Positions 1 through 6,699 of a DNA stretch of 19,286 bases are shown here, piece after piece. This stretch comes from Legionella qingyii (GTDB taxonomy: Bacteria > Pseudomonadota > Gammaproteobacteria > Legionellales > Legionellaceae), in NCBI RefSeq assembly GCF_003184185.1, contig NZ_QHJG01000051.1, forward strand, positions 1 to 19,286. Direction: 5' to 3'. Under the pieces are notes generated by a model, which made no database searches, was not told where the DNA came from, and saw nothing but the letters and a program-made list of their open reading frames with translations. The position numbers and the translations under genes were made by a program. Numbering within the stretch: the stretch's first letter is position 1; every line of letters starts with the position of its first letter.

Positions 1-77
1 CCGCGCAGGCGGGAATCTATTCTTAAACTACCACTGTAGCTTGCTAGAAATAGGTTCCCGCCTGCGCGGGAACGACA
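1..77. repeat. Hairpin-forming interspersed repeat, copy 1 (cut by window edge)
   Basis: A long imperfect palindrome. The left arm begins ccgcgcaggcgggaa and the right arm (55-76) is its complement, around an AT-rich centre containing tagcttgctagaaatagg. It aligns base for base with the copy at 187-263, with only a few differences in the centre. The left end is missing because the window starts inside the repeat. It carries no coding capacity and looks like a REP/MITE-type dispersed palindrome. Confidence 0.85.
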
Positions 78-94
78 GTGGGTTAAGGTTTTTT

Positions 95-179
95 GTTATT
101 CCAGGGACATTAGGAATTTTGTTGTTCCCGAGCGGACGTTAGGGATTTTGTCATTTCCGCGAAGACATTAGAGATTGTT
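95..179. repeat. Three degenerate tandem units between the hairpin copies
   Basis: Three consecutive units of 26-30 bp (95-120, 121-149, 150-179) share the pattern gt-t-ttcc-g-g-acattaggaatttt with substitutions. Each starts with a decayed version of the hairpin arm's outer end (gtcattcccgcg). This suggests they are eroded half-copies of the flanking palindrome rather than an independent repeat. The similarity is visible by eye and has not been scored. Confidence 0.6.
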
Positions 180-262
180 GTCATTCCCGCGCAGGCGGGA
201 ATCTATTCTTAAACTGCCGCTGTAGCTTGCTAGAAATAGGTTTCCGCCTGCGCGGGAACGAC
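180..262. repeat. Hairpin-forming interspersed repeat, copy 2 (complete)
   Basis: A complete copy of the palindrome. Left arm 180-201 and right arm 241-262 are complementary at 20 of 22 positions, and one of the two mismatches is a G-T wobble. The loop is about 39 bp and nearly identical to that of copy 1. Conservation of both arms and loop indicates recent duplication or a maintained structure. As RNA it would fold into a strong stem. Confidence 0.87.
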
Positions 263-264
263 AT

Positions 265-564
265 AAATTTTGAACAAAATGAATTATTAATGTGGACATA
301 AATAATTAAATACTCTTTTGCATAAAAAAAGGTAACGATAACTCAGATCTCGAGCGTAGTGATGAATCCCAGAAGGCGGTATGAGTTAAAATCAGGAGCT
401 TCTTGCCGTAAACTCCTCTGAATGATGTGATCGTGAACACTGCCTAGTCTGGATGAAAGCACATGCTGTAACAGAGAAATCTGTGTTAACAAAACCGGGA
501 TTTCGCTTTGCTTTAACAAGGCTACACTCTTAGCGCGATTAATCAAGAATGTAACCCTTAATCC
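265..564. other. Intergenic stretch without a supported gene
   Basis: About 300 bases lie between the hairpin repeat and the C-terminus of the coiled-coil gene. A 67-codon TTG-start frame (343-546, minus) is present but has no ribosome binding site and no recognisable motif. It lies in the same frame as the stop at 565-567, so it is probably non-coding downstream sequence. No clear terminator was found. Confidence 0.5.
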
Positions 565-903
565 TTAATAAGAGGGAGAATAAAACCTATGATTTAATGG
601 CTTTGAATCAACTTGATGCGTTAAGTTGCTGATTTGTTGGCGTAACTCGTCAATGGTATCTTGCTGCTGTTCAATCACCGATTTTTGTTTTTCTTCTTTT
701 GCCTGCATTCGTTTGAATAAAATGTAGAACACATAAATAGCCGTGCGTTCTTTTGCAGTGAGGCTTGCTAGTTTTTTTTGAGTTTCTTTTTGTTCGTTTG
801 TTAATACCCCCAGTTCTTTTTCTTGTTCTGAATTTATTTTTTTTTGTGCAGCATTTTTTTCCAATAGTTCTGGTACTAAAAGAGCGTGCTGATGTTCCTG
901 CAT
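565..903 (-). CDS. Coiled-coil C-terminal piece of a frameshifted gene (112 aa)
   Basis: This frame encodes a highly charged helix rich in K, E and Q. Its heptad-like stretch covers roughly residues 10-100, and it ends in RFYSPSY. Its only ATG (901-903) has no Shine-Dalgarno sequence and lies inside the end of the upstream frame, overlapping it by 28 bp. The frame is open up to about 918. A one-base shift at 903-905 would join it smoothly to the upstream protein, giving ...SDIAEQI-MQEHQHALL... and a product of about 302 aa. I therefore read it as the C-terminal half of one gene broken by a single-base deletion, or read by a -1 ribosomal shift, rather than a free-standing gene. Function unknown. 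Confidence 0.55.
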   Translation of the reverse strand: MQEHQHALLVPELLEKNAAQKKINSEQEKELGVLTNEQKETQKKLASLTAKERTAIYVFYILFKRMQAKEEKQKSVIEQQQDTIDELRQQISNLTHQVDSKPLNHRFYSPSY

Positions 904-1472
904 ATTTGTTCTGCAATGTCACTAATTCGAGCATTGGAAGTTTGTGTGCTTATATTAAAAGATCTCAAAACACTATCGTTTAAAATATCCCCTGAGTTAC
1001 ATAGTTCACCGCCAATATAACCATCATTTTTTAAACCAGACAACCCAATGGTCATTTCCTTAGTATCTTCAGACTTGCTGTAAGTCATTCTATAGGTTTT
1101 GTGCTTTGGTGTATCCAAAAGCTCCCTAAGATCAACAAGCAATTGAAAAATTTGATTTTTGTATTCTTCTAATTTGGCAGGCTCAAGCGAACCAGTTTTG
1201 TCTAGAAGTTCCTTTAGTGATGATATTTCATGCAAAATATAATATAAGAAGGGTCTTCGACCGCTATCGCTGCATTGCTTAATGAGCTCATTCAAGCGTA
1301 TTTTAAAATGAACCTCTTTATTTTGAATGATTTCTTTAGCGCGAATTAGTGATTTTTCTCTGAGTAGCTCCTCATTAGTTTCACTAACCAATTTTTTTAC
1401 TTTCGGCTGACTGTCATGATAGCGAACAATAACTGCAGTCAGGGAATAAATTAATTCTTCTAGTCTTGTCAT
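876..1472 (-). CDS. Hypothetical helical protein, Legionella orphan type (198 aa; N-terminal part of a split gene)
   Basis: Start ATG at 1472 is preceded by a good Shine-Dalgarno (AAGGAA, 8 nt upstream). Residues 1-120 are predicted by eye to be helical and charged. A more ordered segment at about 122-175 contains KTYRMTYSK and GYIGGELCNSG. The last eight residues after I190 (CRNISTLF) look out of frame, because the neighbouring frame continues as a coiled coil (565-903). There is no signal peptide or transmembrane segment. This layout, a unique N-terminal domain followed by a coiled coil, is common among Legionella orphan proteins and Dot/Icm substrates. No enzymatic motif was recognised. 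Whether the protein is truncated or frameshifted needs comparison with relatives. Confidence 0.65.
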   Translation of the reverse strand: MTRLEELIYSLTAVIVRYHDSQPKVKKLVSETNEELLREKSLIRAKEIIQNKEVHFKIRLNELIKQCSDSGRRPFLYYILHEISSLKELLDKTGSLEPAKLEEYKNQIFQLLVDLRELLDTPKHKTYRMTYSKSEDTKEMTIGLSGLKNDGYIGGELCNSGDILNDSVLRSFNISTQTSNARISDIAEQICRNISTLF

Positions 1473-1604
1473 GTAAAATTCCTTTTAAAGCTAAATCCAT
1501 TAGTCTAAATCTGGAACTACATACCAACTTGATATTCCACTATATTGAATGTTTCACCAAAGTGCAAGTATTCAAAATATTAAATCTCATTAAGCAAGAA
1601 CAAT

Positions 1605-2051
1605 CTATTTTTTCTTTTTATAATAAGTTCCATCGGCATAAACATTATGACCAAAACCACAATCCGCATCAGAGCCATCTTGCTTGACAGACAACATTCC
1701 AGGCTTGATGAATGTGATGGTGATTGTACATGAGCCATATTCAGAAGAAGAATATACAGCAGTATCTCCTTTAATATTGGCCACGCCCGATAGTTCTCCT
1801 GTATTGGCTTGAAGTTCTCCATTAACCACATAAGGATATGTTAATTCGAAGGAAATATTAAGTTTCCCTCCTCCCAAGGCACGAACTGTCAGAGCATTGG
1901 AAATATCATTATGTGGTGCAGGAAGTTTCATTATGAAAGTCCCATTTACTTCTTCTTTAGAGACACTGTCCCTATGGGGTTCGGTAAAACCCGATGCCGA
2001 GTAAACAACTAATAGGCTTAATAAGGTACGTTTTATAATTTTGTGGTTCAT
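1605..2051 (-). CDS. Small secreted protein with one Cys pair (148 aa)
   Basis: The N-terminus is a typical Sec signal peptide: positively charged MNHKIIKR, then a hydrophobic TLLSLLVVYSASG, with likely cleavage near residues 20-24. The mature part is about 125 residues, rich in beta-prone segments. It has two cysteines, one in GSCTITITF and one in DADCGFGHNVYADGTY, probably forming a disulfide in the periplasm. The DADCGFG...ADGTY ending is a pattern I associate with small periplasmic proteins of Proteobacteria, but I cannot name the function. The protein ends in a lysine run (KKKK). A weak AGGA lies upstream of the ATG. It is probably monocistronic and lies in the same direction as its neighbours. 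Confidence 0.7.
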   Translation of the reverse strand: MNHKIIKRTLLSLLVVYSASGFTEPHRDSVSKEEVNGTFIMKLPAPHNDISNALTVRALGGGKLNISFELTYPYVVNGELQANTGELSGVANIKGDTAVYSSSEYGSCTITITFIKPGMLSVKQDGSDADCGFGHNVYADGTYYKKKK

Positions 2052-2157
2052 AGTCGCGGTGATCCTGTCTTTATTTTATTAAGCTATCATAAAGCTCTCA
2101 TTGGGAGGTCCGCAATTTTTTTGTGAACTAAAATAGGTTTTCGCATCTCTTTGCCAA

Positions 2158-3417
2158 TCATGAGTCCAATTTATCAAGATAAGTCTCTCTAGTGTATCGA
2201 GCCGCAATAATAGCTATAACGACCCAAAATATAATATATAATGCAGGAGCATATTTATTTCCGGTTAACTCAACCAAGGTTAAGGAAACTAGAGGCATGG
2301 TCCCGCCGAAAGCTGCCTGACCAATATTATACCCAATAGATACGCCACTGGCGCGAATCGCGGTGGGGAACATCTCTGCAAGCATAGTAGGTACGGTGGC
2401 ATTCAGTGGTGCAAGTATGATTGCTAATACGATTTCACCTATAAGGATATGCCACCAATTTCCGCTCAGAAAAAGAATAAAGAGAGGATAAATAAAAATA
2501 GAAATACCAACAGCCCCCAATAAGAAAACGGGTTTCCTGCCAAAATAATCTGATAATAAGCCCATCAATGGAATTAATATCGTTAACACCAATAGTGCTA
2601 TAAAGTTAGCGACTAGAGCATCTTTTAATAAAAATCCTTCTGATTTCACGAGAAAACTTGTTATATAAGCAATGAGTAAATAGTTGCTCATTGCTAATAT
2701 GCTCGTAAAAATAATGGCTAATAATAATTTACGCTGATGAACAAAAAGCACAATCTTTGCAGGAGGCTCGGTGGTATGTTTGGTATGCAAAAAGGTTTCA
2801 GGTTCAACGCTTTTAAGACGTAAATAAATTCCTATTAATCCAAGTAGCGCTCCAATTAAATAAGCCAAACGCCATCCCCAAGAGTGAAGAGTATCTTCGG
2901 TCAATAAAACACTGAGCAACGATGCGGTAAATGAACCCAAAAAAATACCAAAAAAGGCAGTACTTAATACTAAACTTCCCGCAAAACCACGTCGATGGCC
3001 GGCCATATGCTCAATGAGAAAAGTTGTCGAACCAGGAAGTTCTCCTCCCACGGCAATTCCTTGAATTAATCTAAAAAAAACAAACAATATCGGGGAAAGG
3101 ATACCCAAAGAATGAAAATCTGGTACCAAAGCGATACATGCTGTGGAACCTGTCATAATCGACATCGAGAGAATCAAAGTTTTTCTTCTGCCGATATGAT
3201 CGGCATAATGTCCTAATAATACCCCTCCTAATGGGCGCATAAAAAAGCCTACTGAAAATACGCCAAAGGTGAGAAGGAGAGACACAAAATAGACATTAGA
3301 TGGAAAGAATATTTGCGCAAATAAAGGAGTAAAATTGGCATAAAGAAGAAAATCAAACCATTCTAAAGTATTTCCGTATAAGCCGGCAAAAATACTTTTT
3401 TTCTTCGTACGATCCAT
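2158..3417 (-). CDS. MFS transporter, metabolite:H+ symporter (MHS, ProP-like) family
   Basis: A 419-aa inner-membrane protein with about 12 hydrophobic segments. Family marks are the N-terminal GNTLEWFDFLLYANF, typical of MHS members (GN-xEWFDF-Y), the loop 2-3 motif GHYADHIGRRKT, RLIQGIAVGGELPGS in helix 4, and LSDYFGRKP in the second half. MHS proteins import organic acids, betaines or proline with protons. The substrate cannot be read from the sequence. It is shorter than E. coli ProP (about 500 aa) and lacks the C-terminal coiled coil used for osmosensing, so an osmosensor role is unlikely. It is transcribed away from the iol operon. No strong Shine-Dalgarno precedes the ATG. Confidence 0.9.
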   Translation of the reverse strand: MDRTKKKSIFAGLYGNTLEWFDFLLYANFTPLFAQIFFPSNVYFVSLLLTFGVFSVGFFMRPLGGVLLGHYADHIGRRKTLILSMSIMTGSTACIALVPDFHSLGILSPILFVFFRLIQGIAVGGELPGSTTFLIEHMAGHRRGFAGSLVLSTAFFGIFLGSFTASLLSVLLTEDTLHSWGWRLAYLIGALLGLIGIYLRLKSVEPETFLHTKHTTEPPAKIVLFVHQRKLLLAIIFTSILAMSNYLLIAYITSFLVKSEGFLLKDALVANFIALLVLTILIPLMGLLSDYFGRKPVFLLGAVGISIFIYPLFILFLSGNWWHILIGEIVLAIILAPLNATVPTMLAEMFPTAIRASGVSIGYNIGQAAFGGTMPLVSLTLVELTGNKYAPALYIIFWVVIAIIAARYTRETYLDKLDS

Positions 3418-3519
3418 AATTGTATTTTGTTATAGTGTCCCTTAGTTCTTTATAAACTATTTTACTTTAATTTGTCTCTATTTTATTTCCAGCGATTGAA
3501 TAGCCCTAATGGATGTACG

Positions 3520-4257
3520 CTATCGCGAAACGCTTGGGGTCTGAACATCCTTTAATAAGAGTGTCTTAGAGGGGCTTTTTAGTGAACCACGAAACAGCGA
3601 GGGAGATTTCTCATTTCCTCGTTGTTCTAAAAAGATAAACTCTTCTGAGTTAATCCAAAAAGGACTCCATGCCAATACGCCCTTTGGAGTAATCCGGATT
3701 GCTTTTTCTGAGTCAAGATCAAATGTCCATAATGCAAGTGGGGGCTCATTCCAATTCGTTCTGTGGATGTTTTCATCCATATCTACATCCATAATTAGCG
3801 TTTTTCCATTAGGAGAGACGTTGATATGCGAAGCACTGCTCATGCTTGCGTGCGGGATAATGACATTAAGGCGCCATTTTTTTATTAAATTGCCTTCAAA
3901 ATCCATCCAATAAATTGTCTCCAGATCATGGCTCAAAAAAGATGTTCCATTCGCAGCCCATGCTGGACTGTATTCGTTTTGAGTATTCTTTATAATGTGA
4001 TAACCACTGCCATCAGCATTGATTAATGCCAGGTGCCAATCATTGTCTATAAAGGTATTGAACAGTAGTTTTTGGCTGTCGGGCGACCACACTGGATTAA
4101 AGCTATTTGGGGAAGGGGCATTTTTCAATAAGGTGGCTTTACCTGTCTCAAGTGCAATTATTGCCAGGAAGCGGTTTTCCAGGTTATCAGCATCTGTTTA
4201 TTCACTATGGAGGGTGATAACATCAGCAACGATTAAGGATGAGCTAAGGAAAGTGAT
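3520..4257 (-). pseudogene. Decayed TolB-like beta-propeller gene remnant
   Basis: The longest open stretch (3520-4128 from a TTG codon, 202 aa) contains propeller repeats of the TolB/WD40-like PD40 type: FNPVWSPDSQKLLFNTF, YSPAWAANGTSF, INVSPNGKTLIMDV and LAWSPFWINSEEFIF. Coding character continues upstream in the same frame (DADNLENRFLAIIALETG). It is interrupted by a TAA at 4198-4200, then resumes as SSSLIVADVITLHSE back to about 4257, with no ATG, GTG or TTG start before the next stop at 4279-4281. At the 3' end the frame stops at 3520-3522, but a +1 shift would allow a further 14-15 codons ending LFNRWK at 3483. Missing start, internal stop and abrupt end indicate a pseudogene. Its 5' remnant overlaps the leader of iolT on the other strand. 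Confidence 0.7.
4183..4221. promoter_or_regulatory. Inverted repeat upstream of iolT (possible operator)
   Basis: Perfect 7-base arms gttatca (4183-4189) and tgataac (4215-4221), separated by 25 bases, lie 40-78 bases ahead of the iolT start. The iol promoter must lie in this region, which is also occupied by the antisense pseudogene. No convincing -35/-10 pair was found. The assignment rests only on symmetry and position and is weak. Confidence 0.22.
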
Positions 4258-4260
4258 ACC

Positions 4261-5673
4261 ATGAAGGAAGGAGTCAATTCATTTATTTTTTTTATAGCCC
4301 TCATTGCTGGATTTGGAGGGTTTTTATTTGGTTTTGATTCCAGCGTCATTGCGGATGTTAAAGATCAAGTTATGGCCCAATTGTCTCTTTCCGAGTGGCA
4401 ATGGTCCCAGATTGTAAGCATTAGTATCCTTGGTTGCGTTCTTGGTATTCCTTTAAGTGGTTTCTTTGCTGACAGGCTAAGTCGGCGCTTCTTACTAAAA
4501 ACAGTTGCAATGGGCTTTATTTTGGGGACCGCTCTATGTGCACTCACCGGTGATTTCATATGGTTATTAGCTGGTCGATTCATCATCGGCGTTTGTATTG
4601 GTATTGCTTCTTATATAGCTCCGTTGTTCATCGCGGAAATTGCTCCTCCCAATAGAAGAGGAACTTTAGTTCTGATTAATGGTTTAACGATTACTTTTGG
4701 CCAAGCTATAGCTTATTTAATCGGTTATTTCCTTCATGATTATTCGACAAACAGTTGGCGATTGTTATTTGGAATGGGAAGTATTCCTGCTTTGATTCTA
4801 TTTACCGGGATGCATTTTGTTCCCCATTCTCCACGTTGGGTCATGAAGAAATATGGAGTGAATAAAACACTCAGGCTTTTACAGAGAATCCGTCCCTCCG
4901 GTTATGACATTCAAAAAGAAATCGATGAAATTCAGAGTAATTTAAAACGAATTCAACCGAATAATAACTTATTATCCAAAGCGCCAATTATTTTTGTTCT
5001 CGCTGTTGGCATTGCTTTAGGGATATTTCAGCAATTCTCGGGAATTAATGCCGTCATGTATTACGGGCCAGTGATCTTTGAATCTGTAGGCTTTTATCCT
5101 GTTACTAATGCCATTTTGGCCACTTTTTGCATGGGCGCGGTTAATTTTTTATTTACGCTACTGACATTATTTTATATCGATACCCTTGGTCGACGTTTCT
5201 TATTATTAAGCGGTACGATGATCGCTGCATTGAGTCTCTTTGTGGTTTGCTTGTTATTTAATACACCATTACCAGGTCAAAAATTTTGGATATTGGGGGC
5301 TTTATCAGTATACGTGATGGGTTATTGCATTAGTGTCGGATCTTTATTTTGGGTTTTAATCTCCGAAATCTATCCTTTATCCGTGCGTGGCCTGGCGATG
5401 AGCATTGCCACTGTGGTGCAATGGGGCGCTAATTTTGTAGTCTCTATATCTTTTTTGACGATTTACCAAAATTTAGGCGAGGCGCTTTCTTTTGCCATAT
5501 TTGGTTCATTATGCTTGATGGCCTTTTTCTTTATTTATCATTTTGTACCTGAAACAACAGGAATTTCTTTAGAAAAAATAGAAAAAAATTTACTAGCAGG
5601 TAAAAAAATCAGGGACATCGGCAAGCCAGTATCAGCAATAAAAACAAATGAATTTGAATTAGTGAGAGAGTAA
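4261..5673 (+). CDS. iolT: myo-Inositol (sugar porter family) MFS transporter
   Basis: A 470-aa, 12-helix inner-membrane symporter of the sugar porter family. Diagnostic motifs in order are GGFLFGFDSSVI in helix 1, ADRLSRRFLL in loop 2-3, RFIIGVCIGIASYIAPLFIAE in helix 4, NRRGTLV, PHSPRWVMKK before the central loop (PESPRW in most relatives), QQFSGINAVMYYGP in helix 7, DTLGRRFLL, and VPETTGISLE at the end. QQxSGIN is shared by inositol and hexose carriers, so the substrate is assigned mainly from the adjacent inositol catabolic genes. ATG 4261 follows an AAGGAAAG Shine-Dalgarno. It is the first gene of the operon, and the next gene starts two bases after its stop. Confidence 0.9.
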   Translation: MKEGVNSFIFFIALIAGFGGFLFGFDSSVIADVKDQVMAQLSLSEWQWSQIVSISILGCVLGIPLSGFFADRLSRRFLLKTVAMGFILGTALCALTGDFIWLLAGRFIIGVCIGIASYIAPLFIAEIAPPNRRGTLVLINGLTITFGQAIAYLIGYFLHDYSTNSWRLLFGMGSIPALILFTGMHFVPHSPRWVMKKYGVNKTLRLLQRIRPSGYDIQKEIDEIQSNLKRIQPNNNLLSKAPIIFVLAVGIALGIFQQFSGINAVMYYGPVIFESVGFYPVTNAILATFCMGAVNFLFTLLTLFYIDTLGRRFLLLSGTMIAALSLFVVCLLFNTPLPGQKFWILGALSVYVMGYCISVGSLFWVLISEIYPLSVRGLAMSIATVVQWGANFVVSISFLTIYQNLGEALSFAIFGSLCLMAFFFIYHFVPETTGISLEKIEKNLLAGKKIRDIGKPVSAIKTNEFELVRE

Positions 5674-5675
5674 AA

Positions 5676-6692
5676 ATGGAAAATGAAAATGAACAAAGAA
5701 GATGTCGTATAGGAATCATTGGTGCCGGACGAATCGGTAAATTACATGCAGAGAATATCAAAAATTATTTACCACAATTTGAGCTACAAGCCATCGCCGA
5801 TCCTTATTTGAATAAAGCGTGGGCCGATAAATGTTCTATTGCCGGCCAATACACCCATTTTGAAGAAGTACTGTTTCATCCAAATTTGGATGCGATTTTG
5901 ATTGCTTCACCTTCGAATTTACATGTGCAGCAGATTAAAGCAGCAAGTGAAGCTGGGAAAGCGATATTTTGTGAAAAACCAATTGGCTTGAATGAAGAAG
6001 AAATTTTGGATGCGTTACATACAGTGCAGGCGAATAATACGTTATTGCAGCTTGGTTTTAATCGACGTTTTGATCCCAGTTTTGCGTATCTACAAAAGCA
6101 GGTGCAAGCAGGTGAAATTGGAGCAGTGCATCTGGTTAAGATTACCTCTCGTGATCCTGTTTGTCCTCCTAAAGAATATTGCGCTACCTCCGGTGGTATA
6201 TTTATGGATATGACCATTCATGATTTTGATATGGCGCGTTTTCTAACCCAATCAGAAGTTGTTGAGGTCTATGCAACCGGAGCAGTTCTTATTAATCCTG
6301 ATTTTGAGGCATTAGATGATGTCGATACGGCGATCATCCAAATGCGTTTTGCCAACGGTGCTTTGGGAGTAATCGATAATAGTCGTCAGGCCGTTTATGG
6401 ATACGATCAACGCATTGAAGTCTTTGGTAAAGAAGGAATGTTACTGGCAAACAATCAATTGAAACATTCAGTGATGCATTACGCCAATACGTTCACAGAA
6501 CAAGCCAATCCGGAATATTTTTTCCTTGAGCGCTATCATCAGGCATTTAGGGCAGAGTTAACTTCATTTTATGATGCCTGGCGGCATAATCAACCAAGTC
6601 CTGTGTCTGGGAGAGATGGGTTGCTCGCTTTACGCATAGCTCAAGCAGCGAAACAATCGCTAGTAACCAAATTACCTGTTTTTTTGAGTTGA
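5676..6692 (+). CDS. iolG: Inositol 2-dehydrogenase (GFO/IDH/MocA family)
   Basis: A cytosolic NAD-dependent enzyme oxidising myo-inositol to 2-keto-myo-inositol (scyllo-inosose), the first catabolic step. The 338 residues match the family's usual length (about 330-345). The Rossmann motif GIIGAGRIG is at 13-21. EKPIG is at 100-104, with K101 matching the conserved catalytic lysine. GGIFMDMTIHDFDMARF supplies D178 and H182, with the four-residue spacing of the catalytic Asp/His pair known from the Bacillus enzyme. It follows iolT by two bases and overlaps the Shine-Dalgarno of iolCB, so translation is probably coupled. A related dehydrogenase for scyllo- or chiro-inositol cannot be excluded from sequence alone, but the operon supports iolG. 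Confidence 0.93.
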   Translation: MENENEQRRCRIGIIGAGRIGKLHAENIKNYLPQFELQAIADPYLNKAWADKCSIAGQYTHFEEVLFHPNLDAILIASPSNLHVQQIKAASEAGKAIFCEKPIGLNEEEILDALHTVQANNTLLQLGFNRRFDPSFAYLQKQVQAGEIGAVHLVKITSRDPVCPPKEYCATSGGIFMDMTIHDFDMARFLTQSEVVEVYATGAVLINPDFEALDDVDTAIIQMRFANGALGVIDNSRQAVYGYDQRIEVFGKEGMLLANNQLKHSVMHYANTFTEQANPEYFFLERYHQAFRAELTSFYDAWRHNQPSPVSGRDGLLALRIAQAAKQSLVTKLPVFLS

Positions 6693-6699
6693 GGACGGC

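Noticed and set aside
1..262. CRISPR-like array
   Set aside because: The repeats are long palindromes of unequal spacing with decayed units, no regular spacers and no cas genes nearby.
343..546. 67-codon minus-strand frame starting with TTG
   Set aside because: No Shine-Dalgarno, no motif, and it lies in the same frame directly downstream of the coiled-coil gene's stop; most likely non-coding.
671..934. 87-codon minus-strand frame overlapping the coiled-coil region
   Set aside because: Very Lys/Thr/Arg-rich shadow of the two real frames; it carries no domain and has no ribosome site.
765..983. 72-codon plus-strand hydrophobic frame
   Set aside because: The apparent membrane helix is the antisense of a Lys/Glu-rich coiled coil, a known composition artefact.
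4161..4189. Sigma-70 promoter for iolT (ttgcca with ttatca at 17-base spacing)
   Set aside because: The -10 hexamer is a poor match to TATAAT, so it is not strong enough to call.
5876..6217. 113-codon minus-strand frame inside iolG
   Set aside because: Antisense shadow of a strongly supported enzyme; no ribosome site.
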